Shown here piece after piece: positions 7,872 through 16,035 of a DNA stretch of 64,000 nucleotides. Under the pieces are notes generated by a model. It had not been told where the DNA came from, searched no databases, and saw only the letters and a program-made list of their open reading frames with translations. A program made the position numbers and the translations under genes. Source of the DNA: SIG603 sp963589785 (lineage in GTDB: Bacteria > Bacillota > Clostridia > Oscillospirales > Acutalibacteraceae); assembly GCA_963589785.1 (NCBI GenBank), contig CAVAMJ010000005.1, forward strand, positions 1 to 64,000, written 5' to 3'. Within the stretch, counting starts at the first letter, position 1. Each line of letters begins with the position of its first letter.

Positions 7872-8077
7872 ACTTTGGTAAAGAGAAAACAGAGCTCAGC
7901 GAATAAGGAAGACATTGTTGTCACTCTTATTGACGATCAAATAACATTGAATCAATACTATTATGATGATCAGACTAAAAAAAAATTCTCTGCTCTGATA
8001 ACATGGGAAGCGAGGACAATTCGATAGATGATTGCAGAATACTCGGTGTAGTTTGCAATATCATTAAATCTACGTAG
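7872..8077 (+). pseudogene. Remnant of a LexA/S24-type repressor C-terminus
   Basis: Translation of frame 7872 onward gives a segment with the pattern VKRKQSSAN-EDIVVTLIDD followed by ITLNQYYYDD. This resembles the end of LexA-like S24 autoproteases. After a frame change near 7985-8010 the second part reads IDDCRILGVVCNIIKST and stops at 8075-8077, again like a LexA C-terminus. The conserved RLxPENPxM-type middle is lost, and the lysine expected in the VTxKRxY motif is Asn here. There is no N-terminal domain or start. I read it as a broken gene end. The assignment is by eye. Confidence 0.5.
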
Positions 8078-8104
8078 TTTTAATCAAAAAAAATAAATGC
8101 TTGC

Positions 8105-8150
8105 AAAAGCCCTTTGAGAGAGGAAAAATCCATTTCTCAAAGGGCTTTTT
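8105..8150 (+). terminator. Terminator of the urease operon
   Basis: Perfect 15-bp stem at 8105-8119 / 8135-8149 (core GCCCTTTGAGA / TCTCAAAGGGC) that begins with A and ends with T, so it could act in both directions. It is similar in stem and loop to the terminator at 10738-10790. Confidence 0.9.
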
Positions 8151-8296
8151 ATTGGCTGTTGTTCTAGGTTCATATATTTAAAAAAGTCAATATCTGTATC
8201 ATGTAAATCAATACAGGAATCGTTTTGCGAACAGTTTTTAAATATAATCTATAGCGGACATGAACCGAGAGAATAAGTGCGTCTGCTTGATATAAA

Positions 8297-9202
8297 TCAG
8301 ATATTTTGTCGCTTGAGAGAATTATATTCACCGGGATTGCATCCGAATTGCTTGCGAAATGCGTGAGCAAAACGGCTCGAACTGCTAAATCCTGTCATAT
8401 CTGCAATCTGAATCATCGAGTATTGACCGCTTTGTACCAGTGACAGACTTCGATGCACTCGGTATTCTTCTAAATATCCCGTGACTGTTTTGCCCGTCAT
8501 TTTTTTAAATAGACGACAGCAGACCTCTCTTGAAAGATGAACTTGGTCGGCAAGTTCTTGCAGAGTAATCACAGACTCAAAATGCGTGTTAAGATAATTC
8601 AGCATTTGTTCCAGTCTTTCAAGCTCGAGTCTGTTGGACGGAATGAATTTTTCGAATTCTTTCTTGTGTTCACAGAGAATCAGGCTGTAGATTTCGCAGA
8701 GGAGACCTTTGATTTTCAGTTCATAGCAAAAGGACTTCTGATCAAAAATTTTCTCGACTTCGTTGAGCTTATTGATTACCTCTTTTGTGCATTCGTTTTC
8801 TTCGGTCAACAGTATGCAGGGAACGGCAGAGTTTTGAAGAAAGGGACGAAAACAGTTGCGCTCCACGTCGCTTCCGAATTCACCGTAAATGAAATCGGGA
8901 CGTGTCAGAAAGGTGCTGTAACGTGCACGAACGTTGTTGGGAGAATGACAGCTGTGCGGGACATTTCGGTTCAGCACAAGAGCATCACCCGGTTTGACAA
9001 TATAGGTTTTTTGGTAAATCTGATAAATCGCTTCTCCCTCACGAGGAACGCTGATTTCCAGATCATTATGCCAATGAATGGGGACGCTTTTACCCTCGAA
9101 TGCCCAGAGGTCGTCGTGGTTTACGGTCATGGGAAAGGCGGCGGTTCCGTGTTCGCTAAGTTCACGGTTGGCATTATCTACCAGAATTTTACGCATAGAC
9201 AT
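8297..9202 (-). CDS. AraC-family regulator with cupin sensor domain
   Basis: 301-residue AraC-type transcription factor. Residues about 35-130 form a cupin-like ligand domain with HWHNDLEI and a KPGDALVLN turn followed by VPHS. The C-terminal hundred residues hold the two helix-turn-helix units (LQELADQVHLSREVCCRLFKK and MIQIADMTGFSSSSRFAHAFRK). It is transcribed away from the MATE exporter gene at 9338, with about 135 bases between them, so that gene is a likely target. The start was set at 9202 because GGAG lies eight bases before it. The ligand is unknown. Confidence 0.88.
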   Translation of the reverse strand: MSMRKILVDNANRELSEHGTAAFPMTVNHDDLWAFEGKSVPIHWHNDLEISVPREGEAIYQIYQKTYIVKPGDALVLNRNVPHSCHSPNNVRARYSTFLTRPDFIYGEFGSDVERNCFRPFLQNSAVPCILLTEENECTKEVINKLNEVEKIFDQKSFCYELKIKGLLCEIYSLILCEHKKEFEKFIPSNRLELERLEQMLNYLNTHFESVITLQELADQVHLSREVCCRLFKKMTGKTVTGYLEEYRVHRSLSLVQSGQYSMIQIADMTGFSSSSRFAHAFRKQFGCNPGEYNSLKRQNI

Positions 9203-9337
9203 TAATAATTCTCCGATATTTATTGATAGGTTCTGATGAAAGCAAAATAACAGAACTCACTTTGATATTTTACATTAATTTGTAATGATAATTATAACGT
9301 TGGCACACGTATTGTGCAAGAATAGGAGTAAAGAATA

Positions 9338-10687
9338 ATGGCAAGATCAAAAGAAGTGGATCTAACTACGGGAAAGCCGTTTCAGGTACTGCTCAAATTC
9401 GCGGTTCCTGTGATCCTCGGAAATCTGTTTCAGCTTTTTTACACGCTGGCAGACTCTGTTATAGTAGGAAAAACACTCGGTGCGAATTCTTTGGCGGCGG
9501 TAGGTTCAACAAGCACTATCATCTATTTTGTGTTCTGTTTTATCAACGGATTCACAGGTGGTTTCGGTATTTGCTTAGGACAGAGATGCGGCGCAAAGGA
9601 CGAAAAAGGAATGCGCAAAAGCGTTGCGGTTTCCACACTGCTTAGCATTGCATTTGCAGTCGTTTTGACAGTCATTTGCTGTGCGCTTTCTCACCAGATT
9701 TTGCGCTGGATGCAGATTCCCGCTGACATTTCCGACGAAGCATATAAATATATGTTTGTAGTTTTGCTTGGCACAGGCGCAACCGTTTTTTACAACATGA
9801 TTTCTAATATTCTCCGTGCGCTTGGAGACAGCAAGACACCGCTTTATTTTCTGGTGTTTTCTTCGATACTTAATGTCATTCTTGACCTCGTGTTCATTGT
9901 ACCGATGCATATGGGAGTGGCTGGCGCCGCATGGGCAACTATTCTCTCTCAGTTCTTGTCAGCGGTATTGAGCTTAGTTGTAGGACTTAAAAATTACCCG
10001 ATTCTGCATTTGCACAGAGAGGATTTCACTGATTTGAAAGACACTGCTGTTTTGCACTTAAAGACTGGATTCCCTATGGGATTTCAGATGTCAGTCATGT
10101 GCATAGGACAGCTTGCAATGCAGACGGTTGTTAATTCATTGGGAACAGCCGCAGTTGCCGGATACACAGCGGCATCTAAGGCAGACCAGCTCTCTGTTCT
10201 TGTGAATAATGCGATGATGACGGCAATCTCAAACTATGTAGCCCAGAACTTCGGCGCAGGAAGAAGAGATCGTATCAGCCAGGGCGTGCGTGCAAGCCTC
10301 ATTCAAACAGAAACCTTCAATCTCATCATGTGCGTAGGTATTATATTGCTCCGTCACCCGATTGTAAAGCTGTTCCTAACGGCTCCGTCAAAGGAAATAT
10401 ACTACTACTCAGACTTATATCTGACAGTTGTTGCCCCGTGCTATTTCATTCTCGGCTTGCTGGCAGTATACCGTACATCAATCCAGAGCATGCAAAACGG
10501 AACTACACCATTTGCCGCATGTATGATTGAGCTTGTAATGAGAATTGCGGCAACAGTAGGACTTTCGGGATTAATCGGCTACACATCGGTATGTATCGCA
10601 AGCCCGCTCGCTTGGATCGGAGCATGTGCACTTCTGATTCCCGTTTATTACAAAATGATGAGAAAAAACAAGAACGTTCTAAACTGA
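9338..10687 (+). CDS. MATE-family efflux transporter
   Basis: 449-residue transporter of the multidrug and toxin extrusion family, with about twelve membrane helices in two related halves. The start region, TGKPFQVLLKFAVPVILGNLFQLFYTLAD, is typical of the DinF/NorM-like branch in Clostridia. It probably exports a drug or metabolite by cation antiport. The gene is divergent from the AraC regulator at 8297-9202 and is followed by its own strong terminator, so it is a single-gene unit. AGGAG sits at good spacing before the ATG. Substrate cannot be read from sequence. Confidence 0.92.
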   Translation: MARSKEVDLTTGKPFQVLLKFAVPVILGNLFQLFYTLADSVIVGKTLGANSLAAVGSTSTIIYFVFCFINGFTGGFGICLGQRCGAKDEKGMRKSVAVSTLLSIAFAVVLTVICCALSHQILRWMQIPADISDEAYKYMFVVLLGTGATVFYNMISNILRALGDSKTPLYFLVFSSILNVILDLVFIVPMHMGVAGAAWATILSQFLSAVLSLVVGLKNYPILHLHREDFTDLKDTAVLHLKTGFPMGFQMSVMCIGQLAMQTVVNSLGTAAVAGYTAASKADQLSVLVNNAMMTAISNYVAQNFGAGRRDRISQGVRASLIQTETFNLIMCVGIILLRHPIVKLFLTAPSKEIYYYSDLYLTVVAPCYFILGLLAVYRTSIQSMQNGTTPFAACMIELVMRIAATVGLSGLIGYTSVCIASPLAWIGACALLIPVYYKMMRKNKNVLN

Positions 10688-10737
10688 TTTTGCTTTAAGA
10701 AAAGCTTTCAAAAAACTTAATAACGATTGAATGTATG

Positions 10738-10790
10738 AAAAATCCCTTTGAGGTAGGAGAAATCCTTTCCTCAAAGGGATTTTTGTTTTT
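10738..10790 (+). terminator. Terminator of the MATE gene
   Basis: Perfect 16-bp stem 10738-10753 / 10769-10784 (core ATCCCTTTGAGG / CCTCAAAGGGAT), then TTTTTGTTTTT. Its stem and loop closely resemble the terminator at 8105-8150. Confidence 0.93.
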
Positions 10791-10845
10791 GGGGATAATT
10801 GCAATTACAGGAAAGGAGAAAAGTTACTGCATGCAAAACTAACAG

Positions 10846-11814
10846 CTAACTAAACTGCTTGCGATATGCAGACGGCGTCATGTGCTCAAGCTTTTTGAAT
10901 TGTTTCGTGAAATTATTAATGTCAGTAAATCCTGTCGAAAAAGCAATCTGTTTAATCGTTAAAGAGGAGTCTATTAACATGGCTTTTGCGTGTGATATAC
11001 GCAAAGAAATGATGTATTCAACCGGAGAACACCCCGTGTATTCTTTAAAGATTCTTGAAAAATGATATTTGCTAATAGATGCAAAATTCGCAAGAAAATC
11101 TAAAGTAAGTCGGTCGGTAAAATGCTTATCTATATATTTTACGACTAAATATATAGCGTCGCTTTGCTTTTCGGGCAGCTTATCTTTTTTGATTAACACA
11201 AGAAGATTAAGCAGCAGTTCTTCTAATTTGTTTGAAATCAATTGGGAGGAATACAATTGTGACGAATCCCATACTTCTGCAAGTCCTTCCAAATATTGCA
11301 AAAGAAGACTGTTTTTATGGCATTTGCAGACAGGCTCAGAAATAGAACGAAATTCCTTATATAAGTCACGAGCATAGTTGCCGTAAAAATGAATGTCTAC
11401 GTGTTCCCATATGCTGTCTTTGGTGTAGTAGTGCTGGTATTGCTCACAGTCTATGAAGAAAAGCTCATTTTCTTTCAGATTATAGGTTTTGCCTTCGTAT
11501 TCTAAGATCCCCTCTCCTTTTAGCGTGTAAGAGAGCATAAAAGAATGATAATTGTGGCGTTTTGTGAAATATCCTTTCCAATGTTCACAAAGAAAGAACC
11601 CCTGAGGGATGAGAGAGTGCGAAGAAAAGGATGAATTAATCGGAGGGAACAAAATAGAAGTGTGGCCGGGGACATTAAATTCAGCATTAACACCAAGCGA
11701 GTCAAAGGCGCTTGCGCTTGCTTTGTTTTCTACGGAGTCGATATCTGCGTAAGAAAAATTATTTTTGGTTAACAATGTGATATCTGATTTGAAAAAATGA
11801 ATATGCTCAAACAA
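10846..11814 (-). CDS. AraC-family regulator of the nucleoside hydrolase-like unit
   Basis: 322-residue AraC-type regulator. An N-terminal sensor part (about residues 65-165, with SFMLSYTLKGEGILEYEG and a NELFFIDCEQYQHYY stretch) precedes a standard double helix-turn-helix (residues about 225-320). The start is a TTG at 11814, supported by GGAGGA six bases upstream, and no in-frame ATG gives a comparable start. It is divergent from the unit at 11967-15680 with a 150-base shared intergenic region, so regulation of that unit is likely. The inducer is probably a sugar or glycoside imported by the neighbouring symporter. Confidence 0.88.
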   Translation of the reverse strand: MFEHIHFFKSDITLLTKNNFSYADIDSVENKASASAFDSLGVNAEFNVPGHTSILFPPINSSFSSHSLIPQGFFLCEHWKGYFTKRHNYHSFMLSYTLKGEGILEYEGKTYNLKENELFFIDCEQYQHYYTKDSIWEHVDIHFYGNYARDLYKEFRSISEPVCKCHKNSLLLQYLEGLAEVWDSSQLYSSQLISNKLEELLLNLLVLIKKDKLPEKQSDAIYLVVKYIDKHFTDRLTLDFLANFASISKYHFSRIFKEYTGCSPVEYIISLRISHAKAMLIDSSLTIKQIAFSTGFTDINNFTKQFKKLEHMTPSAYRKQFS

Positions 11815-11966
11815 GATGAATCCTCCACAATAGCAAGATAGTATGATTAGACGGCAACTTAATCTGTTTCAATTGCTATTATAATGTCCTACAATATAAA
11901 ACACAAGAACTTAACCGAAAGGTTGAAAAATAATAGTGCAATTTCACAACATAAGGAGGAAGAGTA

Positions 11967-12899
11967 GTGAAGTATAAGTTTAGCGTACCGCCTAAGCGTC
12001 AGGTGAGAGTGATTATTCATACTGATTGCAAAAATGAGGCAGACGATCAATTCGCAGTGGTGCATCAATTGCTGACACCAAGGTTTGTGGTAAAAGGCAT
12101 AATAGGAGCACATTTTGAGAGAGGCGCCGGAATGATGTGGGATGTCGAAAAAGGCAAGACCGCGTCTGAAAGCTATAATGAAGTGCTAAAGGTATTGGGT
12201 TACATGGGTGAAAGGGATCAATACACTGTAGTCAAAGGTGCTGAATTACCTCTCGAAAATGAGCAGACACCACAGATTTCAGACGGAGCGAAAATGATTA
12301 TTGATGAAGCCATGAAAGATGACGACAGACCGTTATTTATTAATTGTCAGGGCTCACTGACGGATCTTGCTTCAGCAATTTTGATGAAACCTGAAATCTG
12401 CAAAAGAATGACAGCAATATGGATAGGAGGTCAGAGCTATCCAAAAGGTGGTGAGGAATTCAATTTGATGATGGATCCGTTAGCTGCAAATGTGGTATTT
12501 TCCTCAGAGATGCCTCTTTGGCAGGTACCTATGCAGGTGTATAAAACATTTTCTGTGTCGTTAGCGGAGCTTGAATACAAGGTAGAGCCTTGCGGAGAAA
12601 TCGGAAAATACCTTTTTGAAAACATGGTGAAGCTTAATGACCGATTGGGGAACACAGGATATTTGTGGCCGCAAGGTGAAATTTGGGGGCTGGGCGACCA
12701 AGGATGTGTTGCCGCTTTGATGCAGGAAGAAGAGCGAAATGACAACTACCATACTGAAAAAGCTCCGAGAGTAAATTTGCAGACATTACAGTACGAAAAA
12801 GGAGGGAGCGAAAAAGAAATTCGAGTATATGATTCGTTGGATTGCCGTCTTACATTAGAAGACTTTTTTGCTAAGCTTGCACTAAATTATGGCAAATAG
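11967..12899 (+). CDS. Nucleoside hydrolase-like protein
   Basis: 310-residue protein of the inosine-uridine nucleoside hydrolase fold. These Ca-dependent enzymes cleave N-glycosidic bonds in the cytosol. The N-terminal signature is a variant: D20-x-x-N-E24-x-D26-D27 instead of the classic DxDxxxDD. The later NLMMDPLAANVVF segment supplies the distal Asn/Asp region. The variant motif belongs to a poorly studied branch, so the substrate may not be a nucleoside. The start is GTG at 11967, after AGGAGGA. It leads an apparent operon with a GPH symporter and an alpha/beta hydrolase. Confidence 0.8.
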   Translation: MKYKFSVPPKRQVRVIIHTDCKNEADDQFAVVHQLLTPRFVVKGIIGAHFERGAGMMWDVEKGKTASESYNEVLKVLGYMGERDQYTVVKGAELPLENEQTPQISDGAKMIIDEAMKDDDRPLFINCQGSLTDLASAILMKPEICKRMTAIWIGGQSYPKGGEEFNLMMDPLAANVVFSSEMPLWQVPMQVYKTFSVSLAELEYKVEPCGEIGKYLFENMVKLNDRLGNTGYLWPQGEIWGLGDQGCVAALMQEEERNDNYHTEKAPRVNLQTLQYEKGGSEKEIRVYDSLDCRLTLEDFFAKLALNYGK

Positions 12900-12935
12900 C
12901 AAATGACAGAAAGGAAAATATAAGGTATATAAGGT

Positions 12936-14348
12936 ATGAGTGGACAAAATATTATGGCTGAAAAGAAAATAGAAAAGAAAGCCGAAGGATTGAAATTTAC
13001 TGAGCGACTTGCAGTCGGTGTGGGCGGGATGCCTGAGGTTGCAAATTCAATTGTTGCCGCATTTTTGACTATGTATTATACAGACAATATCGGATTGGCT
13101 GCCGGAATGGTTGGAACAATGTTCTTTATTTCGAAGCTTTTTGACGGTATCAGCGATTTGCTGGCTGGAACATTGATTGACAGAACAAGAACAAAATGGG
13201 GAAAAGCAAGACCATGGCTTTTGTGGTTGGCAGTCCCGACAGGCTTAGCTTTAGCGCTAATCTTCTTTATTCCGCAGAACGGTTCATCGACTATGCAGTT
13301 AATATATGCGTTTGTCACATATAATTTGTATACTACGGTAATGTATACGATTACAGGAATCGCAAGAAATGCACTTGCCCCCTTGATGACACAGGACATG
13401 AATGAACGCAATATTCTTTCGACATTTGGGATGTTCTTTGTTGTGGCCGGAATCGGTGCCGGATGTTCTTTTACATTCCCTCTGATTTTTGCTCTCGGCG
13501 GAGATACTCGAGCATGGAGAATTTTGTTCTCTGCTTATGGAGTAATAGTAACACTTAGCCTTCTGTTCTGTTTCTTCTTCACTAAAGAACACGTTACTTC
13601 TGTGGAAGGTTCTTTAAACACAGAGGTAGAGAAAATTAATTTCTTTGCTGGGGTTAAGCTGTTTGTTAAAAACAAGTATTTGCTCTTAGCTTTGGCAATT
13701 ACATTTTTGATGCAGCTGTATCAGCAGATTCCGACAGGAGTGCAGACATATTTCTTCGTGTACACAATGGATAATGCTATGCTGATGTCTTCGCTCGGAT
13801 CAATCGGTCTTATTGCAACGGTTATCGGTATCGGAGTGATTGCGGGCATAGGCTTAGCTAAATTCGGCAAAAGAAAATGTTTCTATATCGGAGTGACGGC
13901 GCAATTTGTTGCGATGATTTTAAGAGGTGTAGGCGGATTTGCACACTCAACACTGCTTTTAATGGTGTCAAGCGTGATAAGCGGCTTATTCATGGGATTG
14001 ATGTCTGTTCCGGCGGCAACACTTGTGGCGGACGGAATTGATTACGGAGAATATACTCAAAATAAGAGAATCGAAGGAATCGGATCTTCAATTGCAAGCT
14101 TCTCCTCAAAAATCGGTGCCGGTTTAGGTGCAGGTTTGACCGGATGGGTACTTGCTTTAACAGGGTTTGTTGCAAATCAAGGACAAAATGCCGCAACTAA
14201 TATGGGAATTGTGTGCCTCTATGCATTTGCTCCGGCAGTAATCTTAATTATTATGCTAATCATATTTAAGAAATTTTATCATTATGATGAGATTGCGGAT
14301 GATGTAGTAAAAGAGCTTAATGCGAGAAAGCAAGGCGAAAATAAGTAA
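12936..14348 (+). CDS. GPH-family (MelB-like) sugar symporter
   Basis: 470-residue member of the glycoside-pentoside-hexuronide:cation symporter family with about twelve membrane helices. The N-terminal MYYTDNIGLAAGMVGTMFF and SKLFDGISDLLAG-x-LIDRT segments contain the family's cation-site aspartates, and GKARPWLLW forms the loop after helix 2. It is closely related to the symporter at 51091-52449 and more distantly to that at 36354-37724. It is placed between two enzymes, so it should import their substrate. AAGG lies ten bases ahead of the chosen ATG. An in-frame ATG at 12954 is an alternative. Confidence 0.92.
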   Translation: MSGQNIMAEKKIEKKAEGLKFTERLAVGVGGMPEVANSIVAAFLTMYYTDNIGLAAGMVGTMFFISKLFDGISDLLAGTLIDRTRTKWGKARPWLLWLAVPTGLALALIFFIPQNGSSTMQLIYAFVTYNLYTTVMYTITGIARNALAPLMTQDMNERNILSTFGMFFVVAGIGAGCSFTFPLIFALGGDTRAWRILFSAYGVIVTLSLLFCFFFTKEHVTSVEGSLNTEVEKINFFAGVKLFVKNKYLLLALAITFLMQLYQQIPTGVQTYFFVYTMDNAMLMSSLGSIGLIATVIGIGVIAGIGLAKFGKRKCFYIGVTAQFVAMILRGVGGFAHSTLLLMVSSVISGLFMGLMSVPAATLVADGIDYGEYTQNKRIEGIGSSIASFSSKIGAGLGAGLTGWVLALTGFVANQGQNAATNMGIVCLYAFAPAVILIIMLIIFKKFYHYDEIADDVVKELNARKQGENK

Positions 14349-14360
14349 AATGGGGGAAAA

Positions 14361-15680
14361 ATGGAAGCTACATATTATAGACTGACTGTAGATCAAAATT
14401 ATGAAGGCGGACACTGCTATGATGTGCTGATTCGAGAAAATGAAGTATATACAAAACCATGGATTGGCGATCGTTTTATGGAACCCGCAAGAAAAGGCTA
14501 TGCGTTTGGCGGTTGGTATCATGATTCATTAGGTGAAGTGCCTGTCGCAAATGATGAACGAATGAAAAAGGATGTCACAATATATGCATCATGGAAGAAG
14601 CTCGATGATGATACAGCAGAATGGATGGAGCGAGTTAACGAAGAAGCACAAGCGGCAAGATATATTTGTGACAGACCGAATGCATACACAAAGGAAAGTT
14701 TTCAAAAATATTTTGATTTAACGACAGGAATAAGGTTTCTCACGATGAGCGGTCAGGTGTTTCCAAGAGAAATGGAAGCTATGCTCGGAGCATTGTCCGA
14801 GGCAAGGAGTAAGCTTAGACTTAGAGACGGAATAGAAAATCCGGATGAGACAATTTGGTATATTTGGGAAAACGATATGCCGAGAGAAGAGAACGCTGAT
14901 GAATATAATTATTTAGGAAGCTGGGATAATGAAGGTTTTAGACCGTTTTTAATTCCTTATCTTTTAGATAATCAGGAGAAAGTAAAAGGCAATATAATCA
15001 TTGTGGCAGGAGGCGGAGCACAGTACAGGGCTAACCGCTGGGAAGCGTATCCTTCTGCAAAAGAATTTAATGAACTTGGATATAACTGCTTTGTGCTTCA
15101 GCGCCGAGTCGCGCCTTCTGCTAAGGTTGACGGTGGTCTTGACTTGCAAAGAGCGGTGCGCTATTTAAAATATTATGCGCAGAAGTATAATATCGCAAAG
15201 ATAGAGAATCTGACGGCAATGGGATTCTCAGGCGGCGGAAAAACAGTTCAAATTGCGGTTTCGAAGCTGTATGGAAATATAAAGCCCACGGTTATATATC
15301 CTAAATATAAATGTGATGAAATCGATGAAATAAACTCTGATATATCAAATATGATTTTGATATACAGTGCAGAACCGCTTGATACAGATAACCCGAACAT
15401 TCCTGATGCTTTTGTGGTAGTCGGAATGTATGATGAATATCAAGCACATAAGACAAGTATTGAGGCAATAGACTATTATATCAATAACAATATTCGATAC
15501 GAGGCGCATTTCTTTTCTGATATAGGTCATGGATTCGGAAGCGGATTCGGTATTGATTCTAAAACATTCAAAGATATAGACGCCGAGAATGTAAAAGTAT
15601 GGCCAAAACTTGCGGATATGTTTTTGAGTATTCAATATGGTACTGTACAAAACATAAAAGAAATCGAAAGCAGTCGATAA
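14361..15680 (+). CDS. InlB-type repeat fused to an alpha/beta hydrolase
   Basis: 439-residue fusion. Residues about 1-77 resemble one InlB/Listeria-Bacteroides beta-grasp repeat, with GYAFGGWYHD and a closing VTIYASW. Residues about 200-425 form an alpha/beta hydrolase with nucleophile S290 in GFSGGG, likely acid D358 in GMYDE and H390 in IGHGFG, so the triad looks complete. It is probably an esterase acting on an imported glycoside. There is no signal peptide, so the protein should stay in the cytosol, which is unusual for this repeat. It is the last gene of the unit and is followed by a strong terminator. Confidence 0.75.
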   Translation: MEATYYRLTVDQNYEGGHCYDVLIRENEVYTKPWIGDRFMEPARKGYAFGGWYHDSLGEVPVANDERMKKDVTIYASWKKLDDDTAEWMERVNEEAQAARYICDRPNAYTKESFQKYFDLTTGIRFLTMSGQVFPREMEAMLGALSEARSKLRLRDGIENPDETIWYIWENDMPREENADEYNYLGSWDNEGFRPFLIPYLLDNQEKVKGNIIIVAGGGAQYRANRWEAYPSAKEFNELGYNCFVLQRRVAPSAKVDGGLDLQRAVRYLKYYAQKYNIAKIENLTAMGFSGGGKTVQIAVSKLYGNIKPTVIYPKYKCDEIDEINSDISNMILIYSAEPLDTDNPNIPDAFVVVGMYDEYQAHKTSIEAIDYYINNNIRYEAHFFSDIGHGFGSGFGIDSKTFKDIDAENVKVWPKLADMFLSIQYGTVQNIKEIESSR

Positions 15681-15753
15681 AAACAAAGATAATTTTTAGT
15701 ATTTATATGGTTTCCAAAAGCAAACGAAGGATTTACCTTTAAATTTTAAAAAA

Positions 15754-15803
15754 GCATCGTCAAATGAGATTAAATTACTGTCATCATTTGGCGGTGTTTT
15801 TTT
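15754..15803 (+). terminator. Intrinsic terminator
   Basis: 14-bp stem 15754-15767 / 15784-15797 (GCATCGTCAAATGA against TCATTTGGCGGTGT, three G-T pairs) followed by TTTTTTT. It ends the unit starting at 11967. Confidence 0.85.
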
Positions 15804-15904
15804 GCTGTTAAATTGTGAGCAAAATGATGCTTTTCAATTTGTTGATTTTGTGGCTGAAGGTGTGCGCAAATTGTGTGTTTTGCAATTATATTACATTTTT
15901 GGTA

Positions 15905-15933
15905 TTGCAAAGTAAGGACTAAAGTCGTAAAAT
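15905..15933 (+). promoter_or_regulatory. Candidate promoter for the ATP-grasp operon
   Basis: TTGCAA (15905-15910), 17-base spacer, TAAAAT (15928-15933), about 100 bases upstream of the start at 16036. Confidence 0.45.
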
Positions 15934-16035
15934 CTAAAATATATTGTTATGCAAAATTGAAACTTGCAATCGGATTTTAAATTCTCAAATAAATCTCCAC
16001 TATATTTATAACCTGTGTTAGAGGAAGGTAAAGTT

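Larger units (their letters stand above)
15681..16035. other. Gene-free stretch between two operons
   Basis: About 355 bases holding the terminator at 15754-15803 and a candidate promoter at 15905-15933. The middle is AT-rich with repeated TTGCAA/CAAAAT-like words but no ORF of note. Confidence 0.6.

Noticed and set aside
8537..9205. 222-residue plus-strand ORF over the AraC gene
   Set aside because: The minus strand encodes a clear AraC regulator with a ribosome site. The plus frame has no start signal or motif.
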